From the NCBI RefSeq assembly GCF_008370045.1, contig NZ_VOBN01000002.1:434001-498000 (forward strand): a DNA stretch of 64,000 bases, in the 5' to 3' direction. Shown piece after piece: positions 32,642 through 41,427 of the stretch (position 1 is its first letter; each line of letters opens with the position of its first letter). A program made the translations under genes and the position numbers. Under the pieces are notes generated by a model that had not been told where the DNA came from, did not search any database, and saw nothing but the letters and a program-made list of their open reading frames with translations. This DNA is from Pseudomonas sp. ANT_J12 (GTDB lineage Bacteria > Pseudomonadota > Gammaproteobacteria > Pseudomonadales > Pseudomonadaceae).

Positions 32642-33955
32642 ATGCCACTCACTGCCTTGCAAGTCAAAGCCTCCAAGCCTGCCGACAAGCAATACACGAT
32701 GAGTGATAGTTCGGGTCTTGCCCTTCTAGTCCAGCCGAACGGCCACAAGTACTGGCATTTCCGCTATTCGTATCATGGTCGCGCGGCGCGCATGTCATTG
32801 GGCGTCTACCCGAGCATCTCCTTGCAGGAGGCTCGCGAACGGGCTGCCGAATGCCGCAAGCTGCTCAAGGACGATATCAACCCTGGCGCCAAGCGGCGGG
32901 ATGACAAGCAGCAGCAACGGGAGGCCGGGCTCAACACCTTCAGGCGAGCTACGGAGTACTGGTATCAGTTCAAGGCCGACTCCGGCCGCAGCGATGCGAC
33001 GCTAAAGAAGATTCGCGACTACCTCGACAAGGATCTGCTACCGGCACTCGGCGAGATGCAGCTGGAGCACATCACTCGCGCCGACTGCGCGAAGTTGCAA
33101 GCCAGCATCGAAAAGCGCGGGGCGTTCAATGTGGCAGACAAGGCTCGGACCTGGCTCAAGCAGATTTTCAGTCAGGCGATTGCGCGGGGATTGTGCGAAC
33201 ACAATCCGGCTTCAGAACTTCATGCCATCGCGTTGGCGCCGCCTCCCCCTGAGCACTATCCGCATTTGCGTGAAAGCGAGCTGCCGGAATTTCTTCAGGC
33301 GCTGAGCAAGACCACCAGCCGGTTGCCGTCAAGGATTGCTTCGTGGATGGCAATACTGACGGCGAGCCGACCCGGCATGGTTCGGTATGCGACGTGGGAT
33401 GAAATCGATTTTGAAGAAGGGACGTGGACCATACCGGCTGAACGCATGAAGATGCGCCGGGACTATGTCAGTCCCCTGCCCCACCAACTGATCGCAATGC
33501 TGATCAAGCTGCACCAATGCACTGGACGCAGCAGCTACCTGTTTCCGGGGAGTGGTGAGAAACGGCCCGTCATCAGCGAGAACACGATCAATCTGGTGTT
33601 TGCCAAGATTGGCTATAAAGGGCGGATGGTCAGTCATGGCGTTCGTCACACCGCGAGCACCTTGCTGCGAGAGCATGGGTGGTTGAAAGACCATGTGGAA
33701 AGCCAACTGGCGCATGTCGAGGGCGGCATTGCTGGCGAGTACAACCAAGCGCTGTATATGACCCAACGGCGGATAATGATGCAATGGTATGCCGACTATC
33801 TCGATGCGCTCAGGGACGGGATTACGGCGAGCCTGCGGGATCAGTTTGATACGCGGGTTAACCAGTTTCTGTCGCGTAAGTCTTCGGAGCTTCTCGAGTT
33901 CAACGCGGTCGGTGGCGATATCAGTGCTTTGGAAAATGAGCGTGGTCCATTCTAG
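32642..33955 (+). CDS. P4-type tyrosine integrase
   Basis: A 437-residue site-specific recombinase. The N-terminus (LTALQVKASKPADKQYTMSD, WHFRYSYHGRAARMSLGVYP) is the DUF4102 arm-binding domain of P4-family integrases. The catalytic residues are visible: Arg in TASRPGMVRYATWDEIDFE, HxxR in SHGVRHTASTLLREHG, His in LAHVEG, and the nucleophile Tyr in ALYMTQRR. I start at ATG 32642; the frame is open upstream to 32573. It is next to its tRNA target and appears intact, so the island might still excise. Confidence 0.95.
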   Translation: MPLTALQVKASKPADKQYTMSDSSGLALLVQPNGHKYWHFRYSYHGRAARMSLGVYPSISLQEARERAAECRKLLKDDINPGAKRRDDKQQQREAGLNTFRRATEYWYQFKADSGRSDATLKKIRDYLDKDLLPALGEMQLEHITRADCAKLQASIEKRGAFNVADKARTWLKQIFSQAIARGLCEHNPASELHAIALAPPPPEHYPHLRESELPEFLQALSKTTSRLPSRIASWMAILTASRPGMVRYATWDEIDFEEGTWTIPAERMKMRRDYVSPLPHQLIAMLIKLHQCTGRSSYLFPGSGEKRPVISENTINLVFAKIGYKGRMVSHGVRHTASTLLREHGWLKDHVESQLAHVEGGIAGEYNQALYMTQRRIMMQWYADYLDALRDGITASLRDQFDTRVNQFLSRKSSELLEFNAVGGDISALENERGPF

Positions 33956-33999
33956 CGCTAACAGGTCAGTGAGATCTCCGTGGTTTGCTTTCCTCGCGG

Positions 34000-34042
34000 G
34001 TCCATCCAAACAGGGCTGCAAAGCCGCCCTGTTTGGATGGAC
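34000..34042. repeat. Perfect 17-bp inverted repeat downstream of the integrase
   Basis: Arms 34000-34016 (GTCCATCCAAACAGGGC) and 34026-34042 are perfectly complementary around a nine-base loop. A wider pair, AGTGAG (33967) and CTCACT (34043), could extend the structure. No T run follows in either direction, so it is not a classical terminator. It may be a structural or recombination-related site. Confidence 0.85.
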
Positions 34043-34706
34043 CTCACTTAAAAAATCTAAAGCCCGCGCAACTGTGGAAAACCACTGATTTCCACCGGTG
34101 GATAATTTCATCCACAGCCGCAGAACGCCCGAAAATTCGAGCCTTGACCCTACCCACCCGCAGGCGTAGAAAAGATCGTGCAAGCGCTGTCGTTGACAGC
34201 AACCCAGGTAGCCAGAACCTTTAAGGCTACGCCACACCATGGTGGTTATCCCAAAGTGCGATTAGCGTCCGGCGGCTCGCACGCTCACAGCGATGTGATG
34301 GATGCCTACTTTTAGCAGTGTGCCCACTGCGGCAACTTCCCCTTTCATAGCTGCCCTGTAGCAACCTATCCGCTTGGCCATTCCCGTGCGCCAACCTGCG
34401 CCCGTCTCTTTCTCCCGGAAAGAGACGGGCGCTCCTACCACTGCTGCAGCCCACCTCGTACAAGGCTTTGCGGCATTCCCCCTCGTGACAATTGGCGTGA
34501 CAAACACCGAAGTCACCAGCAACAGCGATGCAGATGATGGTGCCGCAGCCCACGGAATGGACTGCACCTGACTGACAGTCAGACATGCCCCAGTCATCGC
34601 TTCACTGCCTTCACCTGACTCAGGATCTCGCGGCGCTGGCGTCGTCAGCCAGTGCAGCCTCCACCCGCCCACTTCCTCGGAAGTGCTCAGGAGGCCAGAT
34701 CATGAG
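34043..34706. other. GC-rich gene-poor island segment
   Basis: No convincing gene. It contains a GTGGAAA...CCACCGGTGG...ATCCACAG stretch at 34070-34120 and a minus-strand open frame of 136 codons (34262-34672) without recognisable domains. Composition is like the chromosome or a GC-rich conjugative element, unlike the AT-rich operon that follows. It is probably a decayed remnant. Confidence 0.5.
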
Positions 34707-34847
34707 ATGCCCAAGCTCCCGGTCGTAAAGAGCCGCCAGTCCCGCGTTAGTGGACAACCCTCACAGGTCGCAGGGGCCTCGATCCCTGATAACACTCAAC
34801 ATTCTTGGCGGGATGACGTGGGGAAAAGCTTCAAATGTTTGGCTTGA
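34707..34847 (+). CDS. Small ORF ahead of the broken integrase-like gene
   Basis: A 46-codon ORF (MPKLPVVKSRQSRVSG...) ending 14 bases before the integrase-like pseudogene. A strong AGGAGG lies upstream, but it is better spaced for an ATG at 34702 that is in another frame and stops after eight codons, so this may itself be a frameshifted remnant. No domain recognised. Confidence 0.35.
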   Translation: MPKLPVVKSRQSRVSGQPSQVAGASIPDNTQHSWRDDVGKSFKCLA

Positions 34848-34861
34848 AGAGGAGTTTGATA

Positions 34862-35387
34862 ATGCCATTGTTGGGTAGATGGGATCGGGTCGGCTGCTGA
34901 TTTGTGCCGGGTCTCAGGCATTGCGGGATATGTTTGGTGGCGGGCACTACGGTACGGTCAAAGCGCACAGTGATCGCTGGAAAGCGTTCGTGCAGTGGTG
35001 CCATCAGAGGATGGGTCGGGCTTCAATGATGCACGGTAGATTGATCGGCAGACTTTCCTGGACTACGCCGGGCATCTGCGGCAGCAAGTCGAACATGGCG
35101 AGCTTACCATCACCACCGCGCAAAACCGGTTGTCCAGTGTGAACCGAACCATGGCCACGCTTCGCGGTGATCAATATGTGAAAGTGCCGAGGCCAAGTGA
35201 AGCGTTAGGACTGAACCGGACCACCATCCGCACAAAAATTCCCCAAGGCCAAGATCGTGACCAAGTGATTCGCATCGCTGAAGCCCTTCGCGAAGAGCAT
35301 CCTCGGGCTGCCGTCATCGCCGAGTTGGCACGCGCCACCGGGATGCGTTTGCGTAAGGCCAGCTTGGCCGACCTTCCGCGCCTAATC
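34862..35387 (+). pseudogene. Frameshifted integrase-domain gene remnant
   Basis: Pieces of one protein are spread over three frames. It starts at ATG 34862 (MPLLGRWDRV) with GAGGAG upstream, moves to a second frame (LLICAGSQALRDMFGGGHYG, SDRWKAFVQWC), then to a third (SEDGSGFNDAR, stop TAG, IDRQTFLDYAGHLRQQVEHG, LTITTAQNRLSSVNRTMATL, EELARATGMRLRKASL-like end). Similarity ends near 35387, so the C-terminal catalytic half is gone. The core resembles the integrase-domain proteins carried by Pseudomonas integrative elements; that family assignment is from memory and is moderate. At least two frameshifts and one stop make it non-functional. Confidence 0.65.
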
Positions 35388-35786
35388 AACGCGCTACTGA
35401 TACGTGCTAACCATAGGTTTGATCACTCTACGCACAGGGAAGACTTGGCATGTCTCACGCTTGCTAGGCGATGGCGCCCCGACCCAGCGCACGCCAGTGG
35501 CTGCGCAGGATCTGCGTATCGCCGAACCAAAAACTTAGACACAGATTTTTCGAAGACGGTATGGATCCATTCCGAGCAATCCAATACTATCAAAGCGCCA
35601 CCGTCCTACTGGAGCGAGCTTCATTCACCACCATTGCCTTCAGTGACTACCGTAACGCGATGGCCTGAAAAGCCAATTATTTATTGGGCTTATACCTACA
35701 CGCCTGAAAGGTCTTCAAAACCTAACTACAAGTGATAACGCAGTTAATTTTCACTTAAACCACATTTCACCTATAAGAGGTTTCAT
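35388..35786. other. Transition zone and upstream region of the AT-rich operon
   Basis: No supported gene. The frame left open after the integrase remnant (to 35735) loses any familiar sequence. Composition shifts from GC-rich to AT-rich around 35500-35700, suggesting a junction between two acquired segments. The last 80 bases carry the control region of the downstream operon: an AT-rich stretch with a TATAAG at 35772-35777 and AAGAGG before the ATG at 35787. Confidence 0.55.
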
Positions 35787-36335
35787 ATGAACCTAGGCAA
35801 GAACGAAGCTTACAACCATGAGAAAGGTAACGATTTTAGAATGTCGTCGCGGGCCGATATAAAAACAGAGATTGCAGAAACCAATTATGTAAGCCAGACA
35901 GCGATAGACACGATTTTGGACCGGATCAATCGTGTAGACTTTACTCCGCTTTGCTTCAAACTAGAAAAGGAATACGACTGGCGTGAAGATAAAATCAACG
36001 GTGCTCTGACCCTATACAAGCAGTGGTTGACGCTTCAGACCCTCTATGAAGATCTTTCTTTTGCGCCAAGCGAACTAATTGACGAGTTCTGGCATATCCA
36101 TATTCTGGATACAAGAAAATACATGAATGACTGTAACTTCATTAAGGGTGAGTACATCCACCATTACCCTTATTTCGGCCTTACAGAACAAGAGAATGAA
36201 ACAGTTCTCGAAAAAGGTTTTGATTTAACGAAAAAACTGTTCCAAATGCATTTTGGGCATTCGGAGCTTGGTTTCCAAGCAGATCATGCAGCGTCGTGTG
36301 GCTGCCGTTCCGGCAACGGTAGCAGCTGTCGCTGA
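35787..36335 (+). CDS. WHxH (GRDP-like/DUF1399) protein with a Cys/Gly/Ser tail
   Basis: A 182-residue protein, first gene of the AT-rich operon. Residues about 80-150 resemble the glycine-rich-domain-protein-like family (PF07173): IDEFWHIHILDTRKYMNDC and YIHHYPYFG, with possible metal ligands His103 and His105. The last 14 residues change character abruptly to ASCGCRSGNGSSCR (Cys171, Cys173, Cys181). Such a tail after a folded domain looks like either a metal site or the core of a ribosomally made, modified peptide. Its stop shares a base with the start of the oxygenase gene (TGATG), so they are translationally coupled. ATG 35787 has AAGAGG upstream; Met19 is an alternative. Function unknown. 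Confidence 0.75.
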   Translation: MNLGKNEAYNHEKGNDFRMSSRADIKTEIAETNYVSQTAIDTILDRINRVDFTPLCFKLEKEYDWREDKINGALTLYKQWLTLQTLYEDLSFAPSELIDEFWHIHILDTRKYMNDCNFIKGEYIHHYPYFGLTEQENETVLEKGFDLTKKLFQMHFGHSELGFQADHAASCGCRSGNGSSCR

Positions 36336-37186
36336 TGCCTACGCTTATACTTTCCAGCGAGCTTCGAGCCCTCATAAAAAAGGGCTTGGAGGTCCACGAG
36401 GGTACCAATGTAACCCATCCCCCCTTGAACGATCAGCCTGGGCTTTTTAATTTCTTCGATGCCGTGAAAAAAATTCTTCACCAAGAAAAATACGTTCATA
36501 TAAGGGGGATTCCCGTATTAAGCAATGAAGGCTGGAGGGCTTTTACCAGCTGTTTCGGATTATTTTATGGAGTTGTCGAACGAACGGATATAAAAATCGA
36601 TTGCCATTACTCAGCCTGCTCCATTAATCCTCTTACCCTTCATAACGATGAAGCCATAGATGAAGTCAGGCAACCAAAGTATGGATTTATTCAAGTCACC
36701 AATGAAGATCCATTGCACCCTGTTGCAAATGGAATCGTAGTAGTCCGAGAGCTAGTCCAACAGCTTAGATATGAAGCCCCAGAACTTCTGAAAATGCTGC
36801 TCAGCCATCCAGTACCTATGTTTTCTCATGGAGTTAACTATGAGGAAAAGGATGGCGAATCTATAATTATCAATTCCCCGATACTCTACAAATCGTCTAG
36901 CGGCGAGTATCAAATAAGATTTGATCATGACAGGATCAGACGATATTACCAAGAAATGAAGAAAAAGCAGCCATTTGAAGAGGGAAAAATGATATATGAC
37001 TTTCTTCAGGCTGCTCAGAAAATAAAGCAAAAAATCACACTGTCGTATTCCGATCTATTAGTCCATGATAATTTGTGCACACTCCACGACAGAGATGCAT
37101 GCAATATAGAGCTTTACTCCGACGGCACAAGAAATACTCGTCATATTTCGGTCAGTTTCGCGAGAGCACAAGATGGAAATCCATAA
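36335..37186 (+). CDS. TauD-like Fe(II)/2-oxoglutarate-dependent oxygenase
   Basis: A 283-residue protein with the fold signature of the TauD/clavaminate synthase group. The facial triad is readable: His103-x-Asp105 in LHNDEAIDE and the distal His251 in LLVHDNLCTLHDRDA, with the 2-oxoglutarate-binding Arg in TRNTRHISVSF (266 or 269). Members hydroxylate, desaturate or cyclise small molecules or peptide side chains. It is coupled to the WHxH gene by a one-base overlap and overlaps the methyltransferase start by 14 bases. Substrate unknown; a peptide made by the first gene is one possibility. Confidence 0.82.
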   Translation: MPTLILSSELRALIKKGLEVHEGTNVTHPPLNDQPGLFNFFDAVKKILHQEKYVHIRGIPVLSNEGWRAFTSCFGLFYGVVERTDIKIDCHYSACSINPLTLHNDEAIDEVRQPKYGFIQVTNEDPLHPVANGIVVVRELVQQLRYEAPELLKMLLSHPVPMFSHGVNYEEKDGESIIINSPILYKSSSGEYQIRFDHDRIRRYYQEMKKKQPFEEGKMIYDFLQAAQKIKQKITLSYSDLLVHDNLCTLHDRDACNIELYSDGTRNTRHISVSFARAQDGNP

Positions 37187-37850
37187 AATCCCTCGCCACT
37201 TAAAGCAATGCGGAAACTTCCCTTTTTGGCACTCGCTCATCAAAGAGTCGATTGAAATAATTCCACCTGATAAATATTTAAACGTGCTGGACTTTGGGAC
37301 TGGGGAAGGTGGATTTTTGCAGCTTTTCGACTTCTTAGTACCGGAAAAACAACTTATAGGCGTGGAAAAAGATGAAAACCTGCTAGCGACATGCAAGAAG
37401 AGGCACTCAGCCCCAAATATATCCTTTACTGCTTCGTGCGACCTTGGGAACGGTAAGAATGAAACAATTGATATAGCTTACTCTCAAGAAGTAATTTATA
37501 CACTTCCCCGACTCGATGAGCATGCCAGGGAAATGTATTATCTTTTAAGGCCAGGAGGGTACTACCTAGCTACGATCGGCTGCCATGTGGACAACCCAAC
37601 ATACACGAGGCGTAAAGAGAGAATTAGAGCTACTGAAAACTATCCAGCATTCGATTATTCATTGGATGAGGTTGGCAGATCGTTCTATGATGCTGGTTTT
37701 AGAGTTTCAGTGAAACGATTACCTGTCACAGCCCCCTTGAAATACTCATTTGAGGCGGATCCTGAGTTTTTATCTATTTCTGACTTACTACTATCTTCAG
37801 AACAGTACAAAACTTTGTTTGTATTTATGAAGCCAAAGCACCCAAGGTAG
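37173..37850 (+). CDS. SAM-dependent class I methyltransferase
   Basis: A 225-residue Rossmann methyltransferase. Motif I is NVLDFGTGEGGFLQL (residues 38-52), the acidic residue binding the SAM ribose is in LIGVEKDENLL, and the post-motif LLRPGGYYLATIGCH is typical of small-molecule or protein methyltransferases (Methyltransf_11/25 type). No DNA-methylase NPPY/DPPY motif is present. It overlaps the oxygenase gene by 14 bases and lies six bases before the UvrA-like gene. Confidence 0.85.
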   Translation: MEIHKIPRHLKQCGNFPFWHSLIKESIEIIPPDKYLNVLDFGTGEGGFLQLFDFLVPEKQLIGVEKDENLLATCKKRHSAPNISFTASCDLGNGKNETIDIAYSQEVIYTLPRLDEHAREMYYLLRPGGYYLATIGCHVDNPTYTRRKERIRATENYPAFDYSLDEVGRSFYDAGFRVSVKRLPVTAPLKYSFEADPEFLSISDLLLSSEQYKTLFVFMKPKHPR

Positions 37851-37855
37851 AATAA

Positions 37856-40800
37856 ATGTCAAAATCCGATGCTGATATTGCAATTATAGATGCCAATGAA
37901 AACAACCTAAAAAATCTTAGTTGCAAGATACCGCTAAATTCAATCATCTGTATAAACGGCGTCAGCGGTTCGGGAAAAACAACTTTAGCGAAAAAACTTA
38001 TTGTTCAGGAAGCTGAGCGACAGCATAAAATACAATCAGGCACCGGCAAACGTTACCACCATTTGGTGAGAGGAAATTTCTTATCGATAAAAAACCTACC
38101 TAAAGTTTTATCTATCGATCAAAAACCTTTACTGCAATCCGAAAAATCCACCGTAGCCACGGCGTCGGGACTTAACGACTGCATTAGAACCTCATTTGTT
38201 AAATATGGCGTTATCCAATGTTCCTGCGGGACGACTGTCGAAGAAACCCCAAGCTACGAAACCATTAAAAAAATTATAGTCACCGCAATACCCGATGGAA
38301 ACTATAGTATTTATTTTTATGTATCCAGCAAAATATCCTCTCGCGTAGAAAAACTGATCGAATTCATGACATCTAACGGATTTAGATATTTTGAAGTAGA
38401 TGGCAGCAAAAAAAAATACAGAACTAAGGATATGGAAACCCTTAATCTTGATAGCAATTCAAAAATAAAGGTTGAGGCTGACTCTCTGGATCAACTGGAG
38501 AGTTTAAAAATACCACAGGAAAGTATTTTTATATTGCGCAATAGCGAAAGCACATTTGATTTTTCTTATCAGACTTTTTGTCAGCACTGCATGACAGAAT
38601 ACCAAAAAAAGTCACTATCTTTATTTACCAGATCAAAACTAAGCGATCGAAATGGATGCTGCAATTTGTGCGGTGGTAGTGGATCCACTGTAAGATTGAA
38701 CGAGAAAGATTTATTCTATCCTAAAAATAACCTTGCCGAAGGGTTCCTGAATCTGCAGTTTGACGGACAAAAATATACCCCCATCAACCTTTACAAATCT
38801 AAATTAAAAAGAATAATTCAGGACGGCGGAGGAAAAGTCTCGACGACATATGAGAGTTTCCCGCCTTCGGTCAAACTTGAGATTCAAAAAACTTTAATTA
38901 ACAAGCTCTCCAGTTTGGAAAATACGGCGACAGATCCTGAGCTTATAATCACTTCTCTTTGTGATGAATGCGGCGGATCAGGTTTTAGTCAAAAGGCTCG
39001 AGCCGTAAAGCTAAATGGTAGGAGCGTCGCAGATATTCTTTCGCTAACAATTGACGAAGCATTTTCGTCAATACGAGACCCTGAATCTTCCGTTATTTTA
39101 AGCGCAGCGCAAGATCTCTCGCTTGGACACTTAGTGTTGAACAGAAGCACTACCACACTAAGCGGAGGAGAAATGCAAAGGATCAAGCTAATTGAAGCGA
39201 TAACGGCGAAGGTGTCCGACCTACTGATAGTCATTGATGAGCCGTCAGCAAGCTTAAGCTCGAACGACATAAAAAAATTATTTGTTTTACTCAAAAGACT
39301 ACAATCCTTGGGCAATACACTTCTACTAGTAGATCATTCGGATCAGGTAATTTCTCAATCAGATTTCAGTATTCACCTAGGGCCTGGGTCCGGCTTGGAT
39401 GGTGGTTATATTTTGGAAACGGTTGATAGTGTTCTGCCCCCTTTAGAACCAAGAAAAAAATGCTCACAGGAACCTCAAGAGTATATTTCTCTTCGTCGAA
39501 TTAGCTTCAACAACGTTGTTAATCAGGACGTCTGCTTCCCTGCAGCCGCGATCACAGCGATTGTAGGAGATTCCGGGAGCGGTAAGAGCAGCCTCGTGCA
39601 AGGAATTACATCACGAATAACTTCGAGCCCCAGAGACGCAAAGACTAATAACATAGCAACCGCGATACTATTGGATCAGAAGCATATTAGAGGTAGTAGG
39701 CGCTCAAATGTATCTACGTTTCTAGATATATCTGAAATTCTTAGAAAGCTGTACTCGGAAACGGTTGTCGCGCAGGCGTTAAATCTCGACTCTAGCTTTT
39801 TTACCTACAATGGCGCAAATGGGGCTTGTAGTGAGTGCCAAGGTTCTGGCGAACTGGCTGGTGAGACCTGTAAATCATGCGGGGGTACTAGGTTTAATAG
39901 CCTCGCGTTGTCCGCCATGGTTCATAATCTCAATATTGCTGAGCTATTGGACTTCCCCGCAACTGGTGTACTTCCCCTTGACCTACACCCGGCAATCAAT
40001 AGGGTATGCACATTATTAATAGAACTGGGCTTAGGACACCTTAACCTCGGGCGTAATTTGACTGAGTTGAGTGGCGGCGAATCTCAACGACTCAAACTTG
40101 CGAGATTTCTTGGGGCAAGTGAAAAGTCCATATCGAATAATCAACACCACTTATTGATAATCCTTGACGAACCGTGTAAGGGTTTAAGCAAAAATGATTG
40201 CCAGTTTGTATTAGAGGTTCTACAAGGACTTTCCAGGAAAGGGCATAGCGTTCTTGTCATTGAGCACAACGACGCTTTAATACAGCAAGCGGATTATATA
40301 ATAAAGATGGGTCCAGGGGTTGGCGATGAGGGAGGGCTAATTGTGTTCGAGGGGCCTACTAGCGATTATCCTACAGACGGCTCTATTTTGAACGGTATGA
40401 AGGTGAAACCTATCACCTACTCTAAAGATAAATCCACGCATCTGACCTCCGAGGATCGTTACTTTCAGAAGCTTTCTATCTATCAAAAGGGGGCTTTAAT
40501 TTCTCAGCGCGACGGAAAGTTCTTTAACACCAAGGCTAAGCTGTTCGAATACCTCGATGATTCCGCCTGCAAACCGCCGTATTACTTCAATCCATTTTGC
40601 GCTGAACTACATACATCCGCGACAATATCTAAAACCCAGATAAAACAAAGGTTTGAGTCGCTCGCTAAACTAGGACTACAAAAAGCACTAGTTAACAATG
40701 CGCTTATTAAGCTCACTAATGCGGCTAAACTTGTTGATTATGATACCGCTTGGAAAACCTATATCGAAACTGACAACCCAGAACTGGCCTATAATTTAGG

Positions 40801-41419
40801 CAATGGCTGGATCGCAGTATGGAAAGATGACAAAACGGAAATACTTTCGACACGTCTGATCGATGTAGATACGCGAGTTGTTGGGGCACGCACATTAACG
40901 AGACGTACATTCAATGCATTTTATAATGATTGCAAACTATGTAACGGGAGTGGCAAGCTAACATACTACGATTCGTTTATCAGTGATGAAGCTAAAGCAT
41001 GTACCGATCTTGAATTTTATTCACCCTCCATTAGACCTTATGTCAAAACAAAACTTCTATTCAAGATCCGAGAGTCTGTTAGTTTTTTTAAAGCTGAGAA
41101 CCTTGCTGATTTTTCAACCCCATACCGTTCCCTGAGTAGTCGCGAGAGGATGGCGTTACTCCATGGCATTCCCAATTTATCATTCACAAAAAGAGATGGT
41201 CGGAAAGATGCATTGCGTGATCAAATTGAATGGCGTGGATTAATTAAGCTCCTTGAGTCCAGCTCATCACTGATGCCGGAGTTTCTCAAATCCTCAATCG
41301 AAACCCCTAGGGTTTCGGTGAATTGCTATTGCTGCAATGGCACAGGGTATGCCAAGGAGGTAGATCACTACCTAGTAAATGGTGCCCCCATATACCAATG
41401 CGACCCTACTGAAGTATAG
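37856..41419 (+). CDS. Divergent UvrA-like ABC ATPase with C-terminal extension
   Basis: A 1187-residue protein with the UvrA double-ABC layout: Walker A at 35-42 (GVSGSGKT), an IDQKPLL...STVATASGL segment like UvrA's IDQK block, zinc-type Cys pairs (FCQHC and CCNLCGGSG; CDECGGSG), signature LSGGE at 435-439, Walker B LIVIDEPSASL; second Walker A at 571-578 (GDSGSGKS), zinc module CSECQGSG...CKSCGGTRFNS, signature LSGGE at 738-742, Walker B LIILDEPCKGL and VLVIEHN. It is far from housekeeping UvrA in sequence, and the region between the first Walker A and signature is reshaped, so UvrB binding is doubtful. About 300 extra C-terminal residues carry two more Cys motifs (CKLCNGSG near 1026, CYCCNGTG near 1157). 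UvrA-like proteins without repair partners give self-resistance to DNA-binding drugs in some producers (DrrC, Ecm16); that role here is inference. Confidence 0.88.
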   Translation: MSKSDADIAIIDANENNLKNLSCKIPLNSIICINGVSGSGKTTLAKKLIVQEAERQHKIQSGTGKRYHHLVRGNFLSIKNLPKVLSIDQKPLLQSEKSTVATASGLNDCIRTSFVKYGVIQCSCGTTVEETPSYETIKKIIVTAIPDGNYSIYFYVSSKISSRVEKLIEFMTSNGFRYFEVDGSKKKYRTKDMETLNLDSNSKIKVEADSLDQLESLKIPQESIFILRNSESTFDFSYQTFCQHCMTEYQKKSLSLFTRSKLSDRNGCCNLCGGSGSTVRLNEKDLFYPKNNLAEGFLNLQFDGQKYTPINLYKSKLKRIIQDGGGKVSTTYESFPPSVKLEIQKTLINKLSSLENTATDPELIITSLCDECGGSGFSQKARAVKLNGRSVADILSLTIDEAFSSIRDPESSVILSAAQDLSLGHLVLNRSTTTLSGGEMQRIKLIEAITAKVSDLLIVIDEPSASLSSNDIKKLFVLLKRLQSLGNTLLLVDHSDQVISQSDFSIHLGPGSGLDGGYILETVDSVLPPLEPRKKCSQEPQEYISLRRISFNNVVNQDVCFPAAAITAIVGDSGSGKSSLVQGITSRITSSPRDAKTNNIATAILLDQKHIRGSRRSNVSTFLDISEILRKLYSETVVAQALNLDSSFFTYNGANGACSECQGSGELAGETCKSCGGTRFNSLALSAMVHNLNIAELLDFPATGVLPLDLHPAINRVCTLLIELGLGHLNLGRNLTELSGGESQRLKLARFLGASEKSISNNQHHLLIILDEPCKGLSKNDCQFVLEVLQGLSRKGHSVLVIEHNDALIQQADYIIKMGPGVGDEGGLIVFEGPTSDYPTDGSILNGMKVKPITYSKDKSTHLTSEDRYFQKLSIYQKGALISQRDGKFFNTKAKLFEYLDDSACKPPYYFNPFCAELHTSATISKTQIKQRFESLAKLGLQKALVNNALIKLTNAAKLVDYDTAWKTYIETDNPELAYNLGNGWIAVWKDDKTEILSTRLIDVDTRVVGARTLTRRTFNAFYNDCKLCNGSGKLTYYDSFISDEAKACTDLEFYSPSIRPYVKTKLLFKIRESVSFFKAENLADFSTPYRSLSSRERMALLHGIPNLSFTKRDGRKDALRDQIEWRGLIKLLESSSSLMPEFLKSSIETPRVSVNCYCCNGTGYAKEVDHYLVNGAPIYQCDPTEV

Positions 41420-41427
41420 GATGTTCA

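Noticed and set aside
34262..34672. Minus-strand 136-codon frame in the island
   Set aside because: No recognisable domain, and a plus-strand frame covers part of the same bases; more likely decayed DNA.
37173..37850. Methyltransferase as a restriction-modification DNA methylase
   Set aside because: It lacks NPPY/DPPY-type catalytic motifs and a target-recognition domain, and no restriction endonuclease gene is nearby.
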